Shown here one piece after another: positions 17,031 to 24,988 of a stretch of 58,723 bases of DNA. The stretch is from assembly GCA_031552765.1 (NCBI GenBank), contig JAVBME010000012.1, positions 1 through 58,723 of the forward strand, written 5' to 3'. The first letter of the stretch is position 1; each line of letters opens with the position of its first letter. This stretch comes from JAVBME01 sp031552765 (GTDB taxonomy: Bacteria; Bacillota; Negativicutes; Acidaminococcales; JAISLQ01). Below the pieces are notes generated by a model, which searched no databases, was not told the DNA's origin, and saw nothing but the letters and a program-made list of their open reading frames with translations. A program made the translations under genes and the position numbers.

Positions 17031-18693
17031 CAATATCCACCTCTTTTATAGGGATGCGGAAACTCACGACTGTCCCTTTATTTTTTTCACTGCGGACCTC
17101 AAGGCCGTTATCCGGCCCGTAAACGGTTATCAGGCGTTTGTGCACATTGGAAAGACCTATAGATTTGCGCGTCGGATCGTCATATAAAAGATTTTCCAGT
17201 TGCTCCCCGTCCATACCTACGCCATCGTCTTCAACAGCCAACTCATAATACTCCCGCTCCTTTACCACCTTTATTTTGATCTTACCGCCAGTCGCTTTTG
17301 GCTGGATACCGTGTTTTATGGCGTTTTCCACCAAAGGCTGCATTATCAGCACAGGCACTCTAAAGCTCAAGTCCGGGTCTGTTTCGTAGCTAAGGCGCAG
17401 CCTCTCGCCAAAACGCGCCATTTCTATATTAACATAAGCGTTGATATGCTGCAGCTCTACCTGAAAAGGAATGAGGATACTGCTGTCGGAAAGGTTGTGC
17501 CGATAATAATCAGCCAGATAGGTCAGTAGTTTTTTTGCTGTGCCGGGCTGCGTACGGCAATAATAGCTTATAGTGTTGAGTGCGTTAAAAAGAAAATGGG
17601 GGTTTATCTGAGATTGCAGCGCTTTTATTTCGGCACTGGCCAAGAGCTTGGCCTGTTCTTTGACTTTTCCTATCTCCACCTGGGCGGAAATCAGTTTGCC
17701 CAAGCCGCCGGCCAATTCAGCTTCAAATGTCGAATTTGCGCTGCGCGCAGTACTGCCCAGTAATAAACTGGCTACCTGGGTATCGCCATTATATATAGGA
17801 ACGATTATCTGGGATTTCAGGGGCGGCGCTAAAGCAATTCCTTTTAAAAAATCGCCTTCCCCGGACATTTCTATATTCATTCTCACTTTTTCTTCTTTTT
17901 TTGCATCTTTGGCGACTAAAGCCAAAGCCCGTTTGTTGGATAAAATAGCCACGCAATCGAAATTGTCTGTCGCGTCTATAATAGTCCGCACCGTTTCCCT
18001 CGCCGATTTTTCATCAAGGCCGTTCCTTAGTATCGACATAGTCAGGCTTGCCACGTAAAGCGCGGTCTTAGTAGCCGCGCCTTCCATTTTTTCGTTGCGT
18101 TTATAAGTGTCTTCCAATATACCTATGAAAATACCAACGCCAAGCGCATTACTCAAAAGCATAGGCGGCGCTATTACTTCAACAAGATCGCGCGCCTTTT
18201 CCAAAGGCTCGACAAAAACCAAAAGCAGCGCCATATGCATGATTTCAAGGACAAACCCTATCGCTAAGGCATAAGGCCACATTTCTTTCTGCGCTTTTAG
18301 TCTGCTTGAAAGCAGCCCCGCTATTATTCCCTGCAACATGGTGACTATGCCGCTCTCCATGGTACTGAAGCTATCGAGAAAAACACTGCGATGGAGGCCG
18401 ACAATGAACCCGGTCGCGCTGCCGACTATCGGCCCACCGATCAATCCGCCTACTATGACGCCCACCGCTCTGGTATTTATCACACCAAGTTCTACATTTA
18501 CCCCCCAATAGGTACCAACTATACCAATAAGGGAAAATACCGCGATCAAAAATAGCTTTCCCGTCATCGACTCATCGGCATAAAGCATCGTCCTTCGGAA
18601 AATATTGGTTCGGTTGAGAACGAAAATGACCATCATAAAAAAAGACAGGCCTAGCCATAAATGTTGGGTAACTATATAACTCATTTCAAACAA
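17005..18693 (-). CDS. LytS-type sensor histidine kinase (5TM-GAF-HisKA_7TM-like)
   Basis: 562 residues. N-terminal 5TMR-LYT sensor: about five to six membrane segments with NTRAVGVIVGGLIGGPIVG and GLHRSVFLDSF. A GAF-like domain follows (about 200-340). The LytS/YpdA kinase core has the phospho-acceptor in QSQINPHFLFNALNTISYYCR, then the ATPase motifs LVENAIKHGIQPK and DDGVGMDGEQL. Family relatives sense pyruvate and similar small acids. I use a TTG start at 18693: GGGAGT lies nine bases upstream, and a TATAAT at 18752-18757 excludes the longer ATG at 18753. An ATG at 18684 is the alternative. Confidence 0.88.
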   Translation of the reverse strand: MFEMSYIVTQHLWLGLSFFMMVIFVLNRTNIFRRTMLYADESMTGKLFLIAVFSLIGIVGTYWGVNVELGVINTRAVGVIVGGLIGGPIVGSATGFIVGLHRSVFLDSFSTMESGIVTMLQGIIAGLLSSRLKAQKEMWPYALAIGFVLEIMHMALLLVFVEPLEKARDLVEVIAPPMLLSNALGVGIFIGILEDTYKRNEKMEGAATKTALYVASLTMSILRNGLDEKSARETVRTIIDATDNFDCVAILSNKRALALVAKDAKKEEKVRMNIEMSGEGDFLKGIALAPPLKSQIIVPIYNGDTQVASLLLGSTARSANSTFEAELAGGLGKLISAQVEIGKVKEQAKLLASAEIKALQSQINPHFLFNALNTISYYCRTQPGTAKKLLTYLADYYRHNLSDSSILIPFQVELQHINAYVNIEMARFGERLRLSYETDPDLSFRVPVLIMQPLVENAIKHGIQPKATGGKIKIKVVKEREYYELAVEDDGVGMDGEQLENLLYDDPTRKSIGLSNVHKRLITVYGPDNGLEVRSEKNKGTVVSFRIPIKEVDIDGFEDTDS

Positions 18694-19028
18694 AACATTC
18701 CCACTCCCTGGCAAACAGCTTATCTGGATTTTGTCGCATTGTTCTGGATTCATTATACTTTATATCCACTATAAAATCTGCATCTTACACTAAAATTTCA
18801 GCATCTTATTACCCAAAGCACCAAAGTTTATATATTTTTTCATAGAATGATGGCGTGATAAGGCTTAAAACCGCCGCTTTTTTAAACTTTTTAAAGTAGA
18901 AACAAGTGTGAAATTTAAGTTTTGTCATAATATTAATTATTAGGAAAAGGAGGCGATAACAGAACGCTCCGGCGCGCTTTTTCGAAAATATGCGCAAAAA
19001 AAGTTATTCTATTCATAGGAGGATGAAA
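18694..19028. promoter_or_regulatory. Divergent control region between the kinase gene and the decarboxylase beta-subunit gene
   Basis: 335 bases without a gene. On the minus strand TATAAT at 18752-18757 is a likely -10 box for the two-component genes, but no good -35 is seen. On the plus side the leader of the beta-subunit gene contains an AAAAGGAGG (about 18945-18953) with no start codon at proper distance, then the real ribosome site AGGAGG at 19017-19022. Promoters for the plus-strand gene are not clear. An 18861-18874 stretch resembles a sigma-54 site but has the wrong GG-GC spacing. Confidence 0.4.
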
Positions 19029-20201
19029 ATGGATTTAGCTTTAGTGACTTCTTTGTTTGACGAGATGCTCATGGGCTTTATTGGACTTTACCAGAATCCC
19101 AGCCTGATGATCATGTGGGTAATCGGCGGTATACTTATCTATTTGGCAGTTTGGAAAGACTACGAACCCGCGCTGCTTTTGCCGATGGGTGTAGGCGCCA
19201 TTCTCGCCAACATACCATTTTCTTCGGCTGTTGTAAAAACGCCGGGCGAAGAAGGCTTTCTCTTTTTGCTTTATAACATGGGTATTAAAAACGAACTCTT
19301 TCCAGTGTTAATATTTATAGCTATAGGCGCTATGTGCGACTTTGCGCCGCTGATGAGAAACCCGAGCGTTATGCTCTTTGCCGCCGCCGCGCAGTTTGGT
19401 ATTTTCGCTACGGCCATAGCAGCTACCGCCTTGGGTTTTTCTTTTAACCACGCTGCCGCTATCGGCATCATCGGCGCGGCCGACGGCCCTTCTACCATCT
19501 TTGTCGCCAGCCGCTACGCGGTCGATATGCTGGGGCCGCTTTCAGTCGCGGCTTACTGTTATATGGCATTGGTACCGGTTATCCAGCCGCCTGTTATCAG
19601 AATGATGACCACACAGGAAGAACGCAGCATAAAAATGGGTTTTGAAGGCGAAAAACCTATCTCGCAAAAAGCTAAATTCCTTTTCCCGATCATGGTTGTC
19701 ATCGTGGCCGGCGTTATCGCCCCGATATCTGTCGCTCTGATCGGCGCTTTGATGTTTGGTAACATTTTGAAAGAAGCCGGCGTTGTGCCGAGCCTTGCCA
19801 ACTGCGCCACCAACGAGCTGTCCAACCTAGTTACCCTTCTGCTCGGCATCACGGTCGGCGCGACCATGGAAGCGGATAAATTCCTCAACTTCCAGGTACT
19901 CATGATCATGGGCCTTGGCGCTGTTGCTTTCGTATTTGATACGGTGGGCGGCGTGCTGTTCGCCAAAGTGCTCAATATGTTCTCCAGCAAAAAGATCAAT
20001 CCGATGATCGGCGCCTGCGGTATATCCGCTTTCCCGATGTCCGGCCGCGTTATCGCGAAAATGGCGCTGAAAGAAGACCCGACAAACTTCATCATCCAGC
20101 ACTCGATCGGCGTAAACGTAGCCGGTCAGGTAGCCTCTGTTGTGGCCGCGGGCCTGGTACTCGCGCTTATCCCGGCCCTGCAGAAACTGTTGGGGGTGTA
20201 A
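19029..20201 (+). CDS. Na+-translocating carboxybiotin decarboxylase, beta subunit (OadB/GcdB/MmdB/MadB family)
   Basis: 390 residues with roughly ten membrane segments. The membrane subunit decarboxylates carboxybiotin and pumps Na+ outward. Conserved GIIGAADGPSTIF contains the key Asp (about residue 152; D203 in the Klebsiella oxaloacetate enzyme), and the second signature INPMIGACGISAFPMSGRV is near residue 325. AGGAGG lies six bases before the chosen ATG; an in-frame ATG at 19023 abuts the ribosome site. Followed at once by a 48-aa membrane peptide and a MatC-type permease. No biotin-carrier gene is in the window, so the partner complex (methylmalonyl-CoA, malonate or glutaconyl-CoA type) must be completed from elsewhere. 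The carboxyltransferase at 23405 is an obvious candidate alpha subunit. Confidence 0.9.
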   Translation: MDLALVTSLFDEMLMGFIGLYQNPSLMIMWVIGGILIYLAVWKDYEPALLLPMGVGAILANIPFSSAVVKTPGEEGFLFLLYNMGIKNELFPVLIFIAIGAMCDFAPLMRNPSVMLFAAAAQFGIFATAIAATALGFSFNHAAAIGIIGAADGPSTIFVASRYAVDMLGPLSVAAYCYMALVPVIQPPVIRMMTTQEERSIKMGFEGEKPISQKAKFLFPIMVVIVAGVIAPISVALIGALMFGNILKEAGVVPSLANCATNELSNLVTLLLGITVGATMEADKFLNFQVLMIMGLGAVAFVFDTVGGVLFAKVLNMFSSKKINPMIGACGISAFPMSGRVIAKMALKEDPTNFIIQHSIGVNVAGQVASVVAAGLVLALIPALQKLLGV

Positions 20202-20202
20202 C

Positions 20203-20349
20203 ATGAGCAATACGGTACTTGCAGCTATTCTCATGATGATCGGGGCTCTGCCCGCAATGTTTCTCGTTATAGCGATATTCATTTTCGCGACTAAATTATT
20301 GGTCAACTCCTTCCCGCCAGAAGAAGATGGCGACGGCGACGACGATTGA
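20203..20349 (+). CDS. 48-aa single-span membrane peptide, OadG/MmdD-like
   Basis: Begins one base after the beta-subunit stop, with GGGGG 12 to 8 bases upstream of its ATG. It encodes one hydrophobic helix (about residues 5-33), then KLLVNSF-PP and a tail of Glu/Asp (EEDGDGDDD). The pattern of a helix ending in F-x-x-KLL is that of the N-terminal anchor of gamma/delta subunits of Na+ decarboxylases (OadG, MmdD), but the peptide stops where those continue into a linker and lacks a His- or Pro-rich tail. Position and charge layout suggest an assembly or stabilising subunit, like the tiny epsilon subunit of the Veillonella enzyme. Function inferred, not proven. Confidence 0.7.
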   Translation: MSNTVLAAILMMIGALPAMFLVIAIFIFATKLLVNSFPPEEDGDGDDD

Positions 20350-20376
20350 TTTATAGGGATCTTTCCCTATAAATCA
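20347..20376 (+). other. Perfect 13-bp hairpin at the end of the small-subunit gene
   Basis: TGATTTATAGGGA-TCTT-TCCCTATAAATCA. The left arm includes the stop codon. No T-run follows directly (ACTTCCTTC), so it is a poor terminator; it may be an mRNA 3'-end stabiliser or partial attenuator before the MatC-type gene, or a dyad operator. Confidence 0.6.
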
Positions 20377-20433
20377 ACTTCCTTCATTTTCAACTTTTTT
20401 ATTTAATTATCAAAGTTTGAGAGGAGATTTAAT

Positions 20434-21783
20434 ATGGAGATTTCGGCAGCCGCATGGGCATCGCTTATTGCCCTTGCCATAGTTGTAGCCATTTCCTGTG
20501 TTGACGAAGATTTGCACGTTGGTTTTCTGTCTATCGGGTTTGCCATCATCGTCGGCGGTGTTTTCGCCAACCTGACCGGCGCCCGCGTTATGGGCTTCTT
20601 CCCGACCGGCCTCTTTATGATACTGGCCGGCGTTACCTTTATGTTCGGCCTAGCTTCGACCAACGGCACCATGGAAAAGCTGACCGCTTATTCCGTGCGC
20701 GTATGTAAAGGCAATAACGCTCTTATCCCTGTAGTTGTTTATATAATAACCTCCATCCTGACTACCATAGGGCCTGGCAACATAGCCGCCACCGCCCTGT
20801 TGGCCCCGGTCATGATGGCTATAGCTACCCGCGTCGGCATGTCCGCCTTTTTGATGACCCTCCTGGTCGTCGGCGCGTCCAACGGCGCGGCGTTCTCGCC
20901 TTTTGCCCCGACCGGCATAATTTCCAACGGCATCATCGCCAAAATGGCGCCGGCCCTTGGTCTTGCTGCTGATTCCCTGAACGGCCTGGCCTGGAAGATA
21001 CACTTCAACTCTATGGTTGCTCAGGGTTTTGTAAACATCGGCGGTTTTCTTATCATGGGCGGCTGGGCCTGGGTCACAGCCCAGCGCGGCAAGAGCATGG
21101 ATATCGATGAACTTGCTCCGAAACCCGAGCCTTTTAACAAACAGCAATGGATGACCATCTGGGCGGTTGTCATCCTTATCCTGTTGGTCGTTGTACCTGG
21201 CCTGCCTGGCATTAAAGGCACTCTACCAAAGTATATCACCAACATGCTCTCTAACGTCGGTTCCGTAGCCTTTATACTGTCCGGCTTCCTGCTTCTTTTA
21301 AAAGCCGGCGACAGCAAAGCGGCCATCAAAGCAATGCCTTGGGGCGTTATCATGATGGTCTGCGGCGTTACTGTCCTGATCGAAGTTATGGACAAATCCG
21401 GCGGCCTCAGCGCTATGGTCAAAATGATCGGCGTCATTTCCAACCCGACCACGGTAAACTTCTGGCTGGGTCTTATCCCTGGCGCGCTCTCGGCTTATTC
21501 TAGCTCCTCCGGCGTTGTAATGCCGATGTTCTTGCCGCTGGTTCCCGGTCTTATTAAAGAGATCGGCGGCGGCAACCCGGTAGCTATGATTTCTTCCATC
21601 AATATCGGCGCGCATCTTGTTGATACGTCCCCGCTTTCGACACTGGGCGCTCTTTGTATCGCCTGTGCCGGCGACCATGAAGACAAAGGCAAGCTCTTCA
21701 GAAACCTTCTTATCTGGGGTCTGTCCATGTCCTTAGTAGGCGCTATCGTCTGCTATGTATTCTTCGGTTTGCTCGGATTCTAA
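20434..21783 (+). CDS. MatC-type dicarboxylate permease (SLC13/IT superfamily)
   Basis: 449 residues with about twelve membrane segments and no signal peptide beyond the first helix. The N-terminal half matches the MatC_N pattern (IALAIVVAISCVDEDLHVGFLSIG; GARVMGFFPTGLF), named for the rhizobial malonate carrier. The second half contains SAYSSSSGVVMPMFLPLVPG and INIGAHLVDTSPLSTLGALC, corresponding to the paired hairpin/SNT-like substrate site of the ion-transporter superfamily. Probably imports a C3-C4 dicarboxylate (malonate, succinate). Next to the carboxybiotin decarboxylase beta subunit, it may supply that system. GAGAGGAG precedes the ATG. Confidence 0.82.
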   Translation: MEISAAAWASLIALAIVVAISCVDEDLHVGFLSIGFAIIVGGVFANLTGARVMGFFPTGLFMILAGVTFMFGLASTNGTMEKLTAYSVRVCKGNNALIPVVVYIITSILTTIGPGNIAATALLAPVMMAIATRVGMSAFLMTLLVVGASNGAAFSPFAPTGIISNGIIAKMAPALGLAADSLNGLAWKIHFNSMVAQGFVNIGGFLIMGGWAWVTAQRGKSMDIDELAPKPEPFNKQQWMTIWAVVILILLVVVPGLPGIKGTLPKYITNMLSNVGSVAFILSGFLLLLKAGDSKAAIKAMPWGVIMMVCGVTVLIEVMDKSGGLSAMVKMIGVISNPTTVNFWLGLIPGALSAYSSSSGVVMPMFLPLVPGLIKEIGGGNPVAMISSINIGAHLVDTSPLSTLGALCIACAGDHEDKGKLFRNLLIWGLSMSLVGAIVCYVFFGLLGF

Positions 21784-21797
21784 ACTATCATCAAAAG

Positions 21798-21827
21798 CAG
21801 GGAACAGTTTTCTGTTCCCTGTTTTTT
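21798..21827 (+). terminator. Intrinsic terminator after the MatC-type gene
   Basis: Perfect ten-base stem CAGGGAACAG-TTTT-CTGTTCCCTG followed by six T. Confidence 0.9.
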
Positions 21828-21847
21828 AAATTTTAGTAATTATTGTT

Positions 21848-21874
21848 ATTAGCAAATTATTTTAATTTGCTAAT
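21848..21874. promoter_or_regulatory. 12-bp dyad, candidate operator upstream of the first CoA-transferase gene
   Basis: ATTAGCAAATTA-TTT-TAATTTGCTAAT, a perfect inverted repeat with no T-run, placed 20 bases before a TATAAT (21894-21899) that is the likely -10 box of the CoA-transferase gene. Position and symmetry suit a repressor site; the regulator is unknown. Confidence 0.55.
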
Positions 21875-21947
21875 CAAAACTTATTTATTGTGTTATAATT
21901 ATTGTGCGGCAAACACAGCAAACAAAAATATAAGGAGGTACATTATT

Positions 21948-23120
21948 ATGGGACCATTACAAGGATTGAAAGTACTTGATTTATCGCGCGTACTGGCCGG
22001 ACCCTATTGTGGCATGATGCTGGCCGACTATGGAGCAAACGTTTATAAGATTGAGCCGCCGGTTGTTGGAGATGACTCTCGTGCTTTCGGGCCATTTGTA
22101 GGCAAAGAAAGCGCCTATTTTATGAGCCTTAACCGCAATAAACGCTCAATGGTACTGGACTTTAAAAAACCTTCCAATATCGAAGTATTCAAGGAAATGG
22201 TCAAACACGCCGATGTTGTGCTGGAAAACTACCGTCCAGGTACTATGGAAAAATTTGGCATTGGCTTTGATGTTCTCAAGGAAATAAACCCCGGGATCAT
22301 ATACGCGGCTTGCAGCGGTTTTGGCCACAGCGGCCCATATATGTTAAAACCCGCTTACGATATCATAGTACAGGCCATGGGCGGCATTATGAGCATCACC
22401 GGCGAAGAAGGCGGCGGCCCAACCAGAATAGGCGCCTCTTTGGGCGACATCATCGCAGGCATCTTCACTTCCTACGGCGTTATGATGGCGCTTTACCACC
22501 GGGAAAAAACCGGCATGGGACAAAAAGTCGATGTCAGCATGCTTGATTGCCAGGTTGCAGTGCTGGAAAACGCCATCGCCCGTTACGTCACATCCGGTGC
22601 GGTGCCGGGCCCGCTGGGCAACAGGCACCCTTCCATCACACCGTTTTCCGCCTTTACCGCTACAGACGGTCACATCATCGTGGGCGCCGGCAACGAGCGT
22701 CTGTGGACAAAACTTTGTGAAGTACTCGAACGCCCCGACCTCGAGAAAGACCCGCGCTTTGATACCAACTCCAACCGCACTAACAACTTCCGTGAACTGC
22801 ATGTCATACTAAACGATATACTCAAGCACAAGACCATCGCCGAATGGATGACTATACTGGAAGCGGCTGGTGTACCCTGTGCGCCGATCAATACCGTCGA
22901 CAAGATAGTCAACGACCCGCAAATAAAATCGCGCGACATGATCGTTGAAGTGGAACACCCGGTTGCCGGGCACCTCAAAATGCCGGGCGTGCCGATCAAA
23001 ATGTCCGCTTCTCCGGGCGAAGTCAAAACCCCTGCCCCGCTTCTCGGCCAACATACCAACGAACTTTTGCAAGAAATGCTCGGCTGGGATGTTAAAACCA
23101 TCGAAGAAAAACTTAAATAA
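21948..23120 (+). CDS. Class III (CaiB/BaiF) CoA-transferase, copy 1
   Basis: 390 residues. Transfers CoA between acids through a glutamyl/aspartyl-linked intermediate. N-terminal GLKVLDLSRVLAGPYCGMMLADYGANVYKIE is the family signature; the region GQKVDVSMLDCQVAVLENA carries the conserved catalytic Asp of formyl-CoA-transferase-like enzymes; GNRHPSITPF and the C-terminal PLLGQHTNELL are typical. TAAGGAGG lies just before the ATG. Family members act on succinate, malate, glutarate, formate/oxalate and carnitine; with a dicarboxylate decarboxylase and carriers around it, a dicarboxylate-CoA is likely. It is closely similar to the copy at 24989 but ends in its own terminator. Confidence 0.88.
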   Translation: MGPLQGLKVLDLSRVLAGPYCGMMLADYGANVYKIEPPVVGDDSRAFGPFVGKESAYFMSLNRNKRSMVLDFKKPSNIEVFKEMVKHADVVLENYRPGTMEKFGIGFDVLKEINPGIIYAACSGFGHSGPYMLKPAYDIIVQAMGGIMSITGEEGGGPTRIGASLGDIIAGIFTSYGVMMALYHREKTGMGQKVDVSMLDCQVAVLENAIARYVTSGAVPGPLGNRHPSITPFSAFTATDGHIIVGAGNERLWTKLCEVLERPDLEKDPRFDTNSNRTNNFRELHVILNDILKHKTIAEWMTILEAAGVPCAPINTVDKIVNDPQIKSRDMIVEVEHPVAGHLKMPGVPIKMSASPGEVKTPAPLLGQHTNELLQEMLGWDVKTIEEKLK

Positions 23121-23133
23121 CCATATACTTGAT

Positions 23134-23166
23134 AAAACCGGCCTTTATGGGCCGGTTTTATATTTT
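23134..23166 (+). terminator. Intrinsic terminator after CoA-transferase 1
   Basis: Ten-base stem AAAACCGGCC (23134-23143) / GGCCGGTTTT (23150-23159) followed by ATATTTTT. A weaker short stem with seven T follows near 23200-23219. Confidence 0.85.
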
Positions 23167-23308
23167 TCACCTTTGTACCATGATGCACTGTAATGTTTAG
23201 GCCATTTTTAGGCCTTTTTTTGTTGCCATTTGGGTGGTTATTTGCACAATAAATTTATCTCCGCATTCAATAAGTCAGATAATTCACCACTTTTACGCCT
23301 ATAACTCT

Positions 23309-23325
23309 TTGGCATAGATTTTGCT
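23309..23325 (+). promoter_or_regulatory. Sigma-54 (RpoN) promoter
   Basis: TTGGCATAGATTTTGCT has GG and GC separated by exactly ten bases, matching the -24/-12 consensus TTGGCACG-N4-TTGCT at nearly every position. Predicted transcription start near 23336, giving a leader of about 70 bases to the MmdA-type gene. The operon it heads ends with a sigma-54 activator gene, which supports the call. It lies in a 284-base intergenic region (23121-23404) large enough for enhancer sites. Confidence 0.85.
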
Positions 23326-23404
23326 GTCTTATCAACAAATTGAGTTTTTGTTTTTCTCAAACCTATAGCAAAAAATAGAGCAAATTGATTGGGAGGGGTT
23401 TTCT

Positions 23405-24958
23405 TTGGCAAATATGAGAGAAGTTGTTGCCGAATTTCAGGACAGTGATAAAAAAGCTGAGCTGGGCGGCGGCGCGAAAAAAATCCAAAAACAGCATGCT
23501 GAGGGAAAATTGACCGCGCGCGAGCGCATAGACGCCTTATTCGACCAAGGTAGTTTTGTCGAACTGGATAAGTTTGTCGAGCACCGCTGCACCAACTTTG
23601 ACATGCCTGAAAAACACGGTATAGGCGACGGCGTCGTCACCGGTTATGGGAAAATAGACGGCCGTATAGTTTTTATCTATGCTGATGACTTTACGGTTTT
23701 TGGCGGTTCATTGGGCGAGATGCACGCCAAGAAAATTTGCAAGGTGCTCGACATGGCCCTTGAAAAAGGCGCGCCGGTAATTGCACTGCACGACTCGGGC
23801 GGCGGGCGTATCCAGGAAGGCGTAGACGCCAAACATGGCTATGGCGAGATATTCTACCGCAACTCGATAATGTCCGGCGTAGTGCCTCAGATCGCAGTTA
23901 TAACCGGCCCTTGTGCCGGCGGCGCAGTTTATTCCCCTGCTTTGAACGACTTTATCATCATGGTAGACAAACTGAGTTATATGTTTGTCACTGGTCCTAA
24001 GGTCTGCAAATCCGCCCTCAATGAAATAATCACGGAAGAAGAATTAGGCGGAGCAAACTCCCAAAGCGTTAAAAGCGGCGTCGCCCATTTTATGGTACAG
24101 GATGAAGCCGCCTATTTTGCCCTTATCCGGGAACTTTTATCTTATATGCCGATAAACAACCGGGAAAGGCCGCCGCTTGTACCTAATAATGACCCGGTAG
24201 ACAGGGTAATCGATGAAGTACTCGACATAGTGCCCACAGAACCTAATCACAGTTATGACATGAAACATGTAATAACCGCGATCGTAGACTGCGGCAAATT
24301 CCTGGAAATACAGCCGCTGTTTGCTAAAAACATCATCATCGGCTTTGCCCGCATGGACGGGCAGAGTGTGGGCATCGTCGCAAACCAGCCGAACAATATG
24401 GCCGGCTGCATAGATATCAACGCCGCCGATAAAGCCGCCCGTTTTATCCGTTTTTGCGACGCTTTTGAAATACCTGTAATTTCTTTAGTTGACGTTCCCG
24501 GTTTCCTGCCGGGCATGGCCCAGGAATTTGGCGGCATCATCCGCCATGGGGCTAAAATGCTCTATGCCTACTCTGAAGCTACCGTGCCTAAAATCACTAT
24601 CGTGCTCAGAAAAGCCTACGGCGGGGCGCAAAACGCCATGTGCAGCAAAGAGCTGCGCGCCGACCAGCTCCTCCTTTGGCCGACTGCGGAAATAGCCGTA
24701 ATGGGCGCGGAGGGCGCGGCCAATGTCGTTTTCGCTAAAGAAATCGCCGCTTCCGCCAACCCGATGGAAACACGGCGGGAAAAAATCGACGAATACAAAA
24801 AGATGTTCTCCACCCCCTTTGCCGCTGCCAAAAGAGGCTATGCCGACCGGATAATCCAGCCGCAAAATTCCCGCCTCGAGATCATACGCGCACTGGAAGC
24901 CTGCAAAAATAAAGCAGCCAAACTGCCGTATAAAAAACACAGCAATATACCGCTATAA
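23405..24958 (+). CDS. mmdA: Acyl-CoA carboxyltransferase, methylmalonyl-CoA decarboxylase alpha type
   Basis: 517 residues, the length of MmdA and PccB; shorter than glutaconyl-CoA decarboxylase alpha (about 587). Two crotonase-like halves: the N-terminal half with KLTARERIDALFDQGSF, GVVTGYGKIDGR and GPCAGGAVYSPALNDF; the C-terminal half with GIVANQPNNMAGCID, DVPGFLPGMAQEF and RKAYGGAQNAMCSKEL. Moves the carboxyl group from an acyl-CoA to biotin on a separate carrier protein; the beta subunit then decarboxylates it with Na+ export. A TTG start at 23405 is favoured (GGAGGG eight bases before); ATG at 23414 is the alternative. First gene behind the sigma-54 promoter. A propionyl-CoA carboxylase role cannot be excluded by sequence. 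Substrate assignment is by length and context. Confidence 0.85.
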   Translation: MANMREVVAEFQDSDKKAELGGGAKKIQKQHAEGKLTARERIDALFDQGSFVELDKFVEHRCTNFDMPEKHGIGDGVVTGYGKIDGRIVFIYADDFTVFGGSLGEMHAKKICKVLDMALEKGAPVIALHDSGGGRIQEGVDAKHGYGEIFYRNSIMSGVVPQIAVITGPCAGGAVYSPALNDFIIMVDKLSYMFVTGPKVCKSALNEIITEEELGGANSQSVKSGVAHFMVQDEAAYFALIRELLSYMPINNRERPPLVPNNDPVDRVIDEVLDIVPTEPNHSYDMKHVITAIVDCGKFLEIQPLFAKNIIIGFARMDGQSVGIVANQPNNMAGCIDINAADKAARFIRFCDAFEIPVISLVDVPGFLPGMAQEFGGIIRHGAKMLYAYSEATVPKITIVLRKAYGGAQNAMCSKELRADQLLLWPTAEIAVMGAEGAANVVFAKEIAASANPMETRREKIDEYKKMFSTPFAAAKRGYADRIIQPQNSRLEIIRALEACKNKAAKLPYKKHSNIPL

Positions 24959-24988
24959 ATTAAATTTACTTAAGGGAGGGCACTGTTA

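Noticed and set aside
18855..18880. Sigma-54-like sequence upstream of the beta-subunit gene
   Set aside because: GG and GC are nine bases apart instead of ten, and the flanking consensus is poor.
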